Positions 1 through 10,525 of a stretch of 64,000 nucleotides of DNA are shown here, piece after piece; within the stretch, counting starts at the first letter, position 1; each line of letters opens with the position of its first letter. The notes below the pieces were generated by a model. The model searched no databases. It saw nothing but the letters and a program-made list of their open reading frames with translations, and was not told the origin of the DNA. The stretch is taken from positions 1-64,000 of the forward strand of contig CAWEYO010000011.1 in NCBI GenBank assembly GCA_963813315.1, read 5' to 3'. The DNA comes from CAWEYO01 sp963813315 (GTDB lineage: Bacteria > Pseudomonadota > Alphaproteobacteria > Rhizobiales > Rhizobiaceae). The position numbers and the translations under genes are program-made.

Positions 1-5
1 AAGCC

Positions 6-1604
<1,599 letters not shown>

Positions 1605-1618
1605 GAAGGAGACGCAGA

Positions 1619-2664
1619 ATGAGAGTGTTCCATCATTTCGAGCTCAGCCGCCGTGCACTGTTTGCGGCGCTGGCGGCCTTTCCAATCGCTGTCGCCTGCT
1701 CCAGCTTGACCGCGCAGGCTCAGGACGATCCATTGCCGTCGTGGAACGATACCAATTCCAAAAAGGCGATCCTCGATTTCGTCGGGGCGACCAGCCAGGA
1801 GGGCAGTCCGACCTTTGTGCCGCCGGCCGAGCGGATCGCCACTTTCGACCAGGACGGCACGCTCTGGGTCGAACACCCGATGTATAGTCAGGTGATCTAC
1901 TGTCTGGACCGGGTTCCGGCGCTGGTCGCCGAGAAGCCCGAACTCAAGGACGTCGAGCCCTTCAAGACCGTGCTGACCGGCAACCGCGAGGCGATCGCCA
2001 AGCTGCCGATGACGGAGCTCGAAAAGCTGCTCGCCGCCACGCTGACAGGCATGACCGTCGACCAGTTTCAAGCCGAAGTCAAAAAGTGGATCGCATCGGC
2101 AAAGGACCCGCGCTGGAAGCGACCCTATACCGATCTGACCTACAAGCCGATGCAGGAGGTTCTCAGCTACCTGCGTGCGAACGGCTACAAGACCTACATC
2201 GTGACCGGCGGCGGCCAGGATTTTGTCCGGGTCTATTCCGAGCCAGTTATGGCATCCCGCCGGAACAAGTCGTCGGATCGGCCGGGGGCACCACCTATAG
2301 CTACGGCAAGGACGGAAACCCGATCCTGACCAAGGAGCCCAAGCTTCTCCTCAACGACAACAATGCCGGCAAGCCGGAAGGCATCCATCTGATGATCGGG
2401 CGTCGCCCGGTCGTCGCATTCGGCAATTCGACCGGCGACCAACAGATGCTGGAGTACACCGAGGCGGGCGAAGGTCCACGGCTCGGAATGATGGTGTTGC
2501 ACGACGATGCCGAGCGCGAATACGCCTATGGCCCGGCCCAGGGCCTGCCTGACACAAAGGTCGGGACATTCACGCAGGAGCTTTACGACGAGGCAATGAA
2601 CAATGGCTGGATCGTCATCAGCATGAAGAAGGACTGGAGAAAGATTTTCGCCTTCGAAGAATGA
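1619..2664 (+). pseudogene. Exported HAD-superfamily phosphatase, single-base frameshift
   Basis: The product begins with a signal sequence or lipoprotein-like leader (hydrophobic around 15-30). HAD motif I is FDQDGT at residues 76-81, with nucleophile Asp77 and acid/base Asp79. After residue 209 the original frame loses similarity. The second frame carries YGIPPEQ and the late HAD motif GNSTGD, and runs to the stop at 2664. Reading GTTAT near 2246-2250 as GTTTAT restores one continuous protein of about 348 aa, so one base appears deleted. It is co-oriented with and 14 bases from the sulfatase. Either a true null allele or a sequencing error; intact sequence on both sides favours the latter. 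Substrate unknown. Confidence 0.85.
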
Positions 2665-2905
2665 AAAGTGCCTTGCTCGAAGACCAGCATCAGGCCGCCA
2701 GTGTTCATGAAAGGGACAGGATACTGCGTCTCGCGGGTGCAGTGATCGTGGCAGGCCCGGCGGTAGGAAAAAGACAGGAAGCATCGATGTACGACTACGT
2801 CGGACCGGTTCGGCCGGTTGCGTGCTTCACGGTGTAGCGGATCGCCGAGGAGGTAGCCGAGACGCTCCGAACGGCCGAGGTCCCTGAAAGACGGGAGAGG
2901 ATACT

Positions 2906-4705
2906 ATGAGACGATTTGTTGTGGCCGTCGTTATCCTGGTCTTGCTGGGCGCGGCGGCGGGGTTCGCCATCAACAAAATGTTCCCGGCGCAAGTGGCCAA
3001 GTATGGCGGATTGGCGTTCAACTTCTATCGCACCCTCGGCGCGCCGGAGGGCACGCTGGCGACGGAGGCGAACCCTGACCATGGGGGCGGTGCAACGGTT
3101 CAGGCGGCGCCCTCGACCGGAACCCCGCAGGCGCCGAAGGCGGACGCGGACTGGCCGAGCTACAACCGGACCCTGACGTCAGACCGCTACTCGCCGCTGA
3201 CCCAGATCACCACCGGGAACGCCGGGCAGATAAAGGTCCTCTGCACCTACGATGTCGGGGGCTACACCGTCTTCGAATCCGGCCTGATCATGGTGGAGGG
3301 AGCGCTGATCGGCACCACGGAGTTCGACATCTTCTCGCTCGATGCGGCGACCTGCGCCGAGAACTGGCGCACCCACGAGGACTATCCGCCGAGCCTTCTG
3401 GGGGTCAACCGTGGCGCCGCTTACTTGGACGGCATGCTGTTTCGCGGCACCCAGGACGGACGGGTGCTGGCCTATGACTTCAAGACCGGCAAGCGGCTGT
3501 GGGCGACGACCATCGCCGATCCGACCATCGGCGAGACGGTCCCGGCCGCCCCGATCGCCTGGGACGGCATGGTCTATGTCGGTCAGGCCGGCGGCGACTA
3601 CAAGGGCGTGAAGGGCCGCATGTACGGGCTCGACGCCAAAACGGGCAAGATCGTCTGGGAATTCTATCTCGTGCCCTATCAGGAGGGCGATGTTGTCCGC
3701 GGCCCGCTCGGGAAGTCGCCGCTCACCGATGCAACCTGGAAGACCGAGCCCGGCATTCCGATCAGCGGCGGCGCCACCTGGACATCGACCACGCTCGAGC
3801 CCGAGACCGGGTCGCTCTATGTCCCCGGCGGCAACCCGGCGCCGGACTTCGCGATCGGGCCGCGCGAGGGCGAGAACCTCTATTCCGGCTCGGTCGTCGT
3901 CCTCGACGCCAAGACCGGCGACTACCGTGACCACTACGAGATCAGCGGCGAGGACTGGCACGACTGGGATGTCTCGAACCCGCCGATCCTCGTCAGCACG
4001 CAGGGCGGCAAGGACCTGGTGGTGGTCGCACCGAAGGACGGGCACGTCTACGGCATCGATCGCGCGACCGGCGAGCGACTGTACAAGGTCCCGGCAACGC
4101 AGATCCTGAACGTCGAGGCTCCCATGGTCGTGGGTAAGCCGGTGCGGTTCTGCCCGGGCTCGGTAGGCGGCGCGGAATGGAACAGCCCGGCTTACGATCC
4201 GGCGACCAATCTCGTCCTGGTTGGCGAGGTCGACTGGTGCGTTGCGGTGACGCTCGAGGACACCCAGAAGCTCGTGGAGGCGCCGATTGGGACGGTCTGG
4301 ATGGGCATGGAGGCGCTCGACCCGTTCAATGCTATGGGCCGCCCCCTTGAGAACGACAGGGACTGGCACGGCTGGGTCTATGCCATCGACGCCGACACCG
4401 GCCAGTGGGCTTGGCGGGCCAAGCTGAATTATCCGGTCGTCAGCGGCATGACCCCGACGGCGGGCGGCGTTGTTTTCTTCGGTGACGTCGGCGGCAACTT
4501 CTACGCGCTCAATGCAGCGACCGGCGAGAAACTCTGGGGTGAGCATCTCGGCGGCGCAATCGGCGGCGGCGTGATCACCTATACCGCGGGCGGTGCGCAA
4601 AAAGTTGCGGTGGCCGCCGGCTTCACCTCGCCGCTGTGGCCGACGAAAGTCGTGAAAGCCAAAGTCGTCGTGCTGGGTCTCGACAGCGCCGCGGAGAGCC
4701 CGTGA
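2906..4705 (+). CDS. Membrane-anchored PQQ-type beta-propeller protein (quinoprotein dehydrogenase-like)
   Basis: A 599-aa protein with an N-terminal transmembrane anchor (residues 4-22) and a periplasmic beta-propeller. Repeated blades such as LDAKTGKIVWEF, YAIDADTGQWAW and YALNAATGEKLWG match the tryptophan-docking repeats of PQQ-dependent alcohol/glucose dehydrogenases and of BamB. Length and the DWPSYNRTLTSDRYSPL opening fit type I quinoproteins, which oxidise alcohols or sugars in the periplasm and pass electrons to cytochrome c or quinone. No haem c CxxCH motif is present. The next genes encode a bd-type quinol oxidase, so electron transfer through ubiquinol is an attractive inference. 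No PQQ biosynthesis genes are in the window. Catalytic activity is not proven by sequence. Confidence 0.85.
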   Translation: MRRFVVAVVILVLLGAAAGFAINKMFPAQVAKYGGLAFNFYRTLGAPEGTLATEANPDHGGGATVQAAPSTGTPQAPKADADWPSYNRTLTSDRYSPLTQITTGNAGQIKVLCTYDVGGYTVFESGLIMVEGALIGTTEFDIFSLDAATCAENWRTHEDYPPSLLGVNRGAAYLDGMLFRGTQDGRVLAYDFKTGKRLWATTIADPTIGETVPAAPIAWDGMVYVGQAGGDYKGVKGRMYGLDAKTGKIVWEFYLVPYQEGDVVRGPLGKSPLTDATWKTEPGIPISGGATWTSTTLEPETGSLYVPGGNPAPDFAIGPREGENLYSGSVVVLDAKTGDYRDHYEISGEDWHDWDVSNPPILVSTQGGKDLVVVAPKDGHVYGIDRATGERLYKVPATQILNVEAPMVVGKPVRFCPGSVGGAEWNSPAYDPATNLVLVGEVDWCVAVTLEDTQKLVEAPIGTVWMGMEALDPFNAMGRPLENDRDWHGWVYAIDADTGQWAWRAKLNYPVVSGMTPTAGGVVFFGDVGGNFYALNAATGEKLWGEHLGGAIGGGVITYTAGGAQKVAVAAGFTSPLWPTKVVKAKVVVLGLDSAAESP

Positions 4706-4809
4706 CCTGAGGGTCAGGAACTGAACGGGAGACACAGATCCGGGTCGGCTGCGCCTTCTCGTGAGGCGGCAGCCGATCCGCCGGACCATGCCAGGTCAGG
4801 AGGTGCGGA

Positions 4810-6225
4810 ATGGAACTCGACCCGGTCACTCTGTCCCGTATCCAGTTCGCGTTCGTCATCAGCTTCCACATCATCTTCCCGGCCTTCACCATCGGCCTGG
4901 CGGCGTGGCTGGCGACGATCGAAGGCATGCGGCTTTTCACCGGCAATCCGCTCTATCGGCGCATCTTCGACTTCTGGCTGAAGGTCTTTGCAGTGTCGTT
5001 TGGCATGGGCGTGGTGACCGGGATCGTCATGGCCTTCCAGTTCGGCACCAACTGGGGCGTGCTTGCCGAGCGGACCGGGCCGATCCAGGGGCCGCTGCTT
5101 GGATACGAAGCCTTCACCGCCTTCATGCTCGAGGCGACGTTCTTTGGTGTCATGCTGTTGGGCCGCGACCGGGTTTCCCCACGCTTCTATTTCTTTGCCT
5201 GCTGCATGGTGTCGCTCGGAACGATGCTCTCCTCGTTCTGGATTCTCGCCAACAATTCGTGGATGCAGGTGCCGGTCGGCCACACAATCGTCGACGGCAG
5301 GATCATTCCCGCGGACTGGCGCGAGATCGTGCTCGGGCCGGTGATGATGGTACGCTGGCCGCACATGCTGCTGGCCGCGTTTCTGACAACCGCCATGTGC
5401 GTCTCCGCCACCGGCGCCTGGTACGTGCTGCGCGGGGTCCACCGCCCCGAGGCGAGCGTCATGCTGCACTGGGGCCTCGGGCTGGCGGCTGTTCTGATCC
5501 CGGTGCAGTTGTTCTTTGGACACCTCACGGGCCTTTACGTGCTACAGCACCAGCCGGCCAAGTTTGCCGCGATCGAGGCCCGCTGGCAGAGCCAGCAACC
5601 CGCCACCGAGGTGCTGATCGCCTGGCCGGACGAGGCCAGCCAACGCAACTACTTTGCGATTGAAGTCCCCAGGCTCGGCAGTTTCATCGCCTCGGGCAAC
5701 TGGACCGCCCGCGAAACCGGGCTGGATGCCTTCCCTGTCGAAGACCGGCCCTCCGTGCTGATCCCGTTCTTCGGCTTCCGCATCATGGTCGGCATGGGGC
5801 TGATCATGCTCGGCGTCTCCTGGCTCGGCAACTTCCTGCGCTGGCGCGAACGGCTGGAAACGACGCGGTGGTTCCTCTGGGCCACGTTCCTGTCATTCCC
5901 GACTGGGTTCATTGCCGTGCTGTGTGGCTGGTACACCGCCGAGGTCGGCCGCCAGCCCTGGGTCGTCTACGGCGTCCTGCGAACCCGTGACGCTGTGACG
6001 CCATCGCTGACCACCAGCGACGTGCTCATTTCGCTCACCGTCTACGTGCTTGTCTATGCCGTCTTGGCCGGGTTCGGCACCTTCTACATCTACAAGCTGC
6101 TCCGGGAAGGGCCGGCGGGCGCCGCCGAGGCGATCCCGAATGCGACTGCCAGCCGACCGCTGGCTTTTGCCGACACGGCCGCCACCGCCACCGGCGGCCA
6201 GCGAAGAGTCCGGAGGCATCCATGA
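4810..6225 (+). CDS. cydA: Cytochrome bd-type ubiquinol oxidase subunit I (CioA-like)
   Basis: Subunit I of a bd oxidase, which oxidises ubiquinol and reduces O2 to water in the inner membrane. Haem-ligand and proton-path residues are visible: His20, Glu100, Glu108 and His185, equivalent to His19, Glu99, Glu107 and His186 of the E. coli enzyme, and a GRQPW motif near residue 380. The 471-aa length and short segment between TM6 and TM7 indicate the short Q-loop (cyanide-insensitive CioA) type. The gene starts 104 bases after the PQQ protein and overlaps cydB by four bases (ATGA), so subunits I and II are translationally coupled. No cydDC or cydX gene follows. Confidence 0.96.
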   Translation: MELDPVTLSRIQFAFVISFHIIFPAFTIGLAAWLATIEGMRLFTGNPLYRRIFDFWLKVFAVSFGMGVVTGIVMAFQFGTNWGVLAERTGPIQGPLLGYEAFTAFMLEATFFGVMLLGRDRVSPRFYFFACCMVSLGTMLSSFWILANNSWMQVPVGHTIVDGRIIPADWREIVLGPVMMVRWPHMLLAAFLTTAMCVSATGAWYVLRGVHRPEASVMLHWGLGLAAVLIPVQLFFGHLTGLYVLQHQPAKFAAIEARWQSQQPATEVLIAWPDEASQRNYFAIEVPRLGSFIASGNWTARETGLDAFPVEDRPSVLIPFFGFRIMVGMGLIMLGVSWLGNFLRWRERLETTRWFLWATFLSFPTGFIAVLCGWYTAEVGRQPWVVYGVLRTRDAVTPSLTTSDVLISLTVYVLVYAVLAGFGTFYIYKLLREGPAGAAEAIPNATASRPLAFADTAATATGGQRRVRRHP

Positions 6226-7223
6226 CGGACCCGAGCACGCTAGCCCTATTCTGGGCTGTGGTCATCGCCGCCTCCATCCTGATCTACGTGCTCCTCGACG
6301 GCTTCGACATCGGCGTCGGTGTTCTTTTCGGCACCACGCGCGACGAAGCAAAGCGCGGGCAGATGATGAACAGTATCGCGCCGTTCTGGGACGGCAACGA
6401 AACCTGGCTGGTGGTGATCGGCGCAAGTCTCTTCGCGGCCTTTCCGGCGGCCTATGCAGTGTTCCTTGGGGCCTTCTACCTGCCGGTATTGCTGATGCTC
6501 GTCGGCCTGATCTTTCGCGGCGTTGCGTTCGAATTCCGCTATCGCAGCACGGCTATGCGCCGGTTTTGGGATGCCGGGTTCGCTTACGGCTCCATGCTGG
6601 TCGCCTTTGTCCAAGGCGCCGCAGTCGGCGCCATGATACGCGGCATTCCGGTCGAGAACATGCAGTACGCCGGCGGTGCTTTTACCTGGCTGCATCCTTT
6701 CCCCGTCCTGACAGGGGTCGGGCTGATGCTCGGCTATGCGCTGCTCGGTGCCTGCTGGATCGTGCTCAAGACCGAGGGTTCGCTGCGGGACTGGGCCTAC
6801 GCGCGAATCCCCTGGCTCGTTGCCGCTGTGTTTGCGGTACTGGGCCTCGCCTTCATCACCGCGCTGACGATGGATTTCGGCGCCGTTGCACAGAGCAATC
6901 TTGGCCAGCGCAGTTGGGGGCTGGTCTTGCCGATGTTCAGCATTGTCGCCCTTCTGGGCCTTCTGGCCGGCGTGCGGACACGACGGGACGCGGTTCCGTT
7001 GGCGATGGCGGTGGCCTTCTTTTGCATGGCGTTTCTGACGCTTGCCGTGATGTTCTGGCCTCACTTGATCCCCTATGCGGTCACCGTGGCCGATGCTGCA
7101 TCGCCGGACGTTTCGCTGCGCTTCTTCTTCTATGGTGGCATCGTCGTCCTGCCGGTGATCGCCGTATATACGATCGGGGTGTACTGGGTCTTTCGTGGGA
7201 AGATTGATCGTCTCAGAACGTGA
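6222..7223 (+). CDS. cydB: Cytochrome bd-type ubiquinol oxidase subunit II
   Basis: Subunit II of the bd oxidase, a polytopic membrane protein of 333 aa that pairs with subunit I. The opening LLDGFDIGVG block near residues 22-32 and FWDGNETWLVV near 52-62 are hallmark CydB sequences. It overlaps the subunit I stop codon by four bases, so the two are made together. Known biology: CioAB-type oxidases allow respiration under cyanide, sulfide or low oxygen. Here the complex sits just after a periplasmic PQQ-type dehydrogenase homologue, which could feed its quinol pool (inference). Confidence 0.96.
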   Translation: MTDPSTLALFWAVVIAASILIYVLLDGFDIGVGVLFGTTRDEAKRGQMMNSIAPFWDGNETWLVVIGASLFAAFPAAYAVFLGAFYLPVLLMLVGLIFRGVAFEFRYRSTAMRRFWDAGFAYGSMLVAFVQGAAVGAMIRGIPVENMQYAGGAFTWLHPFPVLTGVGLMLGYALLGACWIVLKTEGSLRDWAYARIPWLVAAVFAVLGLAFITALTMDFGAVAQSNLGQRSWGLVLPMFSIVALLGLLAGVRTRRDAVPLAMAVAFFCMAFLTLAVMFWPHLIPYAVTVADAASPDVSLRFFFYGGIVVLPVIAVYTIGVYWVFRGKIDRLRT

Positions 7224-7293
7224 GAGCGTGCTCCCTCACCCACAGCACCGGTACAGATGGTTTGACATGCATGCCCAATGAGGAGGGTTAACC

Positions 7294-7935
7294 ATGCTTA
7301 CGAAGAATTTCGCATGCCTCGTTCTGATTGCCGGCTCTCTATGCTCGGCGCCAGGTGCCGTCCGCGCGCAGGACGCGGGCGTCAAGCCGCATGCTCCGCT
7401 TCAGAAAACCATCGGTGTGGTCACGCCGACAGGGCCGGTCCCGTCACTCTTTGTCGTCAACTCGGCGGGCGCCAAGCTGGAAGGCGGTAAGTTAACGATG
7501 ACCGGCGTGGCGGCGAACTCGATCGTATTTGCCGATCGTCCGGTGCGGGCGGCGGGCCACGTGACCACCGAGCAGTTCATCATGCAATGGGAAGAAGGCG
7601 CGGACAATTTCATCAAGGATCCGCCGAACGCCACCATTTCCGTCCTTGGCGGCGACGGCTCAAAGGTCGAGGACGCCGTCGTGACATTGAGGTCGCCAAA
7701 GATCGCGGACGGCAACCTGACGTTCGACGTTTCGGTGCTGGAAGGAAGTCTGAGCGGCTCAAGCGGACCTGCAGCACTGTTTATCGACCCCGGCGACTAC
7801 AACTACTGGCATGCCCCGGTCTATCATGGCTCCTGGTACGCCCGCACGCGTGCGACCGACGACCCATACCTGTACTACAACCCCAATTCCATCGACTGCA
7901 CCTCTCCTCACGCGCAGGCAGCAGGCTACTGCTGA
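7294..7935 (+). CDS. Secreted protein of unknown function
   Basis: A 213-aa protein with a signal peptide (cleavage after about residue 25, VRAQ-DAG), preceded by a strong GAGGAGGG ribosome site. I do not recognise the family. The mature part is rich in beta-strand-like segments, with GVAANSIVFADRPVRAAG near 68-85 and a tail rich in Tyr, Trp and His (NYWHAPVYHGSW, DPYLYYNPNS) that may be a binding surface. Two cysteines near the end could form a disulfide. It lies 70 bases after cydB on the same strand, so it may be carried by the same transcript. Function cannot be assigned. Confidence 0.75.
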   Translation: MLTKNFACLVLIAGSLCSAPGAVRAQDAGVKPHAPLQKTIGVVTPTGPVPSLFVVNSAGAKLEGGKLTMTGVAANSIVFADRPVRAAGHVTTEQFIMQWEEGADNFIKDPPNATISVLGGDGSKVEDAVVTLRSPKIADGNLTFDVSVLEGSLSGSSGPAALFIDPGDYNYWHAPVYHGSWYARTRATDDPYLYYNPNSIDCTSPHAQAAGYC

Positions 7936-8276
7936 CCGACAGTGTATCGCCGACTGGGAAAATACGAGCTCGTTGCCGTCTACCTGTTGCCGTCTACATG
8001 ACAGGAGCGAGGCCGAGAGTAATATCGAGGTTTGTTGATGACCCGCCGTGCACCAGGCCATCCGGCCCAACGACTTACGCAGATCCCTGGACCAGAAACC
8101 ACGCGCACGATAAACATTGCGCTCGCCAATATTGCCTTCTGGCCCATCGAGATGTCACGCTCAATAGCGGCAACGGCGGACCCAGCGCACTACGAGAGTG
8201 TCCAACCGGCAGGAAGCAACAGGTCGTCCGGGCAGCAATTTGTGTCGGTTTTGGTTCGATCGCCGCAGCGGCGCTG
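7936..8276. other. Intergenic stretch with no supported gene
   Basis: Reading frames here on the plus strand lack ribosome sites, recognisable motifs or normal composition. I see no repeat or RNA gene. Confidence 0.5.
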
Positions 8277-8549
8277 TCAGCCTACGAACCATTCGACAAC
8301 GTGCGGAGGGGCGTGCGCAATCCCTTCTAGCCCTCCGTCCGGAAAATCAATGGGCGCTTGCGGATCGACCCCGGCCAGCACGGAGGTCAGCACGGAGCCG
8401 GGCGGGTCGCTCAAGTCAGGGGCTTCAGCAATGCCCACGGCGGCGGTCGTCGCGGCAAAACTAAACACATCCAAAGTTTTCTCTAGCGCCTTGCTTATGT
8501 GGTCACCCGCTTGGTCGGCTGCTGGGAGACTAGTTGGCTTTCCTGGCAT
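8277..8549 (-). CDS. Small hypothetical protein (90 aa)
   Basis: An open frame on the minus strand with an AGAAGGGA ribosome-site-like sequence about nine bases before its ATG. The product is acidic to neutral, rich in Ala, Pro and Asp, with no signal peptide and no recognised domain. The amino-acid composition looks more natural than the arginine-rich shadow frames that overlap it. Neighbours are unrelated. It could also be chance coding potential in an otherwise empty region. Confidence 0.35.
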   Translation of the reverse strand: MPGKPTSLPAADQAGDHISKALEKTLDVFSFAATTAAVGIAEAPDLSDPPGSVLTSVLAGVDPQAPIDFPDGGLEGIAHAPPHVVEWFVG

Positions 8550-8704
8550 CTATCGTGTCCCTTCTATCGATAGTCCCCGCTAGCTTGCATCTTTGGCACA
8601 ACTAGTTCGCGGGGCAAGCCTCGGCGCGCTCACTAAGCGTTACAAAAATTTTCAAGATGAGAGATGGCAAGCGGAATGCGTGAGATATCCATTGCCGCAA
8701 CCGG

Positions 8705-8931
8705 ATGGCTCAATTGCCCGCCGCCGCGCCCAATGCTTGCGAGAAATGTTCCGAAGGCGACACAATCTCGATGACCGGCGAAGTCACACTGGTTCACGAT
8801 GAGGGACCGTCACCGTTCGACTTAATGGCTACGATGTGCCGGTGACGACAAGAGGGGAACACGTGTCGCTCGTCGCGAAGAAGAAGGCTGAGCAGGGAAG
8901 GCGGAAGAAGCTGTATGACGCGCCGGATTGA
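8705..8931 (+). pseudogene. Small CxxC protein, frameshifted
   Basis: Two short frames join into one plausible protein of about 75 aa if one base is added near 8804. The first frame gives MAQLPAAAPNACEKCSEGD, with a CxxC pair. After the break the product continues VTVRLNGYDVPVTT and ends in a lysine-rich tail (VAKKKAEQGRRKKLYDAPD). The mixed beta-like centre and charged tail look like a real small protein rather than noise. The CxxC suggests zinc binding (inference). No family recognised. The break may be a sequencing error, as for several other genes in this window. Confidence 0.4.
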
Positions 8932-9026
8932 AGCCCTGCGTAGGGAGCGCCGAGTGGAAACGGGTGTTGAAGAGTACAATCCGTACTCCAGAACGCTCCG
9001 TGCCAGCGGAGCCGTCCGCACTGGGT

Positions 9027-9042
9027 GGAAAACTGCATTCTA
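9027..9042. repeat. 16-bp direct repeat, left copy
   Basis: GGAAAACTGCATTCTA occurs here and again at 10333-10348, on either side of the DMT transporter gene. In the right copy it contains the start codon of a small minus-strand frame. Confidence 0.6.
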
Positions 9043-9093
9043 TAGGCGTCGGAGCAAGCCACCGGTCGGCCATCGCGCACCAACGACAAACCA

Positions 9094-10149
9094 TCAGTGT
9101 CGATGCTGATGATGCAAGTCAGGATAGTGAATGTGTGAGTGCAGCATTGGTTCGTGCCGATGCCAATGCGAGTGCGGTTCTGTGACAGGTCCGTAATGAT
9201 GATGCTGATGGTGCTCATCGTATACGTGGCTGTGTTCGTGTTCCAACGCTTCGTGTTGATGCTCGTGAGTGTGGCGCTCGGCTAGGTGAAGATAGAGCCC
9301 GCAGCCCATCAGAAGCGCAGCAGCGACCAGACTGATTGTGATCGGCTCCGAGAGGACGAAAATGGCTAACAGTGCTCCGATAAACGGCGCAAGCGAATAA
9401 TACGCGCCGGCCCTTGCCGTACCAAGATAGCGTAGCGCGAGCACAAACATCACGAGACTAACGCCGACGCCGAGAAAGCCGACGATCCCAGCTGCGAGAG
9501 CGATCATGGGCTCCGGGAATGAAGCGCCGCTGACAAGCGCGAGGCCAACATTCACTATCCCGGCGATGACGCCCTTGAGCATGGCAATTGTCACCGGGTT
9601 GGCGTTCGAGACTTTCCGCGTCAAATTGTTGTCAATGCCCCAAGCCAGGCAGGCTCCGGCTATCAACAGCGCTCCATGATCGATAGATAAGCCATGACCC
9701 TGCCATGAGAGGAGAACGGCTCCAGCGAGGATCGACGCGGCTCCGGCCAGCAGTCTTCGATCGACGTTCTCATGAAAGACCACCCAAGCAATGGCCATCG
9801 TCGCCAACCCTTCCAGATTGAGCAGAAGCGCTGCGTTCGATGCGGCGGTCAGTGAGAGGCCATAAACAAGAAAGACGGGACCAATGACACCACCGAACAC
9901 AATCGCAGCAGCCAGCCACGGGGCGTCCGAGCCCTTAAGAGGCGCTTCCGAACCCGCACGGCTGGCCGATTGGCGAAGCAACGAGTAGACCGCAAGTCCG
10001 ATACCGGCACCCAGATAGAGCAATCCCGCGAGCATCAGAGGATCGACCGAAATGAGCAGCAGCTTCGATAAAGGCGGGGTCGCACCGAACAGAGCGGCAG
10101 ACGCCAGCGCCAACGGAACACCGGGAAATAGATGGCTGCGTGCAAGCAT
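9094..10149 (-). CDS. DMT-superfamily (EamA) exporter with histidine-rich C-terminal tail
   Basis: A 351-aa inner-membrane protein with two EamA repeats, about ten transmembrane helices, over residues 8-290. Characteristic pieces are ALFGATPPLSKLLL near residue 19 and LNLEGLATMAIAWVVFHEN in the first repeat. After the last helix comes a cytosolic or periplasmic tail of about 60 residues with 23 histidines, many as HxH or HHH with acidic residues, which should bind divalent metals such as Ni, Zn, Co or Cu. Typical EamA exporters lack such a tail and move amino acids or metabolites, so metal regulation or metal transport is an inference. A 52-aa frame ends 36 bases upstream on the same strand. 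Confidence 0.88.
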   Translation of the reverse strand: MLARSHLFPGVPLALASAALFGATPPLSKLLLISVDPLMLAGLLYLGAGIGLAVYSLLRQSASRAGSEAPLKGSDAPWLAAAIVFGGVIGPVFLVYGLSLTAASNAALLLNLEGLATMAIAWVVFHENVDRRLLAGAASILAGAVLLSWQGHGLSIDHGALLIAGACLAWGIDNNLTRKVSNANPVTIAMLKGVIAGIVNVGLALVSGASFPEPMIALAAGIVGFLGVGVSLVMFVLALRYLGTARAGAYYSLAPFIGALLAIFVLSEPITISLVAAALLMGCGLYLHLAERHTHEHQHEALEHEHSHVYDEHHQHHHYGPVTEPHSHWHRHEPMLHSHIHYPDLHHQHRH

Positions 10150-10185
10150 GGACGACGTTAAATTAGGAGCTTCCGGGCTAGGTGG

Positions 10186-10344
10186 CTAGTCTGGGTCGCG
10201 CTCGGTCCTGCGACGCGCCGCCATATCGGCTGCACTGGAGGCCAGAGCGTTCAACTCTGAAGCAATGGCGTCCAAGTCCACCAATGAGAGGCTCCTGCGC
10301 CGGTTGCGGCTTTGAGAATTCGCTGAGCCGGGGGAAAACTGCAT
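10186..10344 (-). CDS. Small conserved peptide, copy A (52 aa)
   Basis: A minus-strand frame of 52 aa just upstream of the DMT exporter. Residues 24-49 (LDAIASELNALASSAADMAA and a following RRRTE) are nearly identical to copy B at 13233-13346. Seven codons differ synonymously between the copies but only one residue (A/V) differs in the core, a pattern expected from selection on protein sequence. The N-terminal half is arginine- and serine-rich (SRNRRRSLSL). The core could form one amphipathic helix. No family recognised. It could be the end of a formerly longer protein. Confidence 0.5.
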   Translation of the reverse strand: MQFSPGSANSQSRNRRRSLSLVDLDAIASELNALASSAADMAARRRTERDPD

Positions 10345-10348
10345 TCTA
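10333..10348. repeat. 16-bp direct repeat, right copy
   Basis: Second copy of GGAAAACTGCATTCTA, 1306 bases from the one at 9027-9042. Flanking bases are only weakly alike. Confidence 0.6.
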
Positions 10349-10525
10349 GATGCGACGCCGCCCGGTAGGCTCTCTCACACCATCTCCATCTGGATCAGTT
10401 TTTGCACCTGCTGACCAAACCTCTTCGCTTCGTCGGAGGGGCTGCGCCTTGTCCCGCCCCATGTCGATTTTCACACCCCAAAGGTTGGGGCGGCGTGTAG
10501 GCCGTCGCGGTCACAGGCCCAACGA

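Noticed and set aside
3179..4789. Minus-strand frame of 536 aa over the PQQ-type gene
   Set aside because: Arginine- and alanine-rich, no motifs, opposite an obvious propeller gene.
8032..8583. Plus-strand frame of 183 aa in the gap after 7935
   Set aside because: No ribosome site; low-complexity serine/threonine-rich product; overlaps a better minus-strand candidate.
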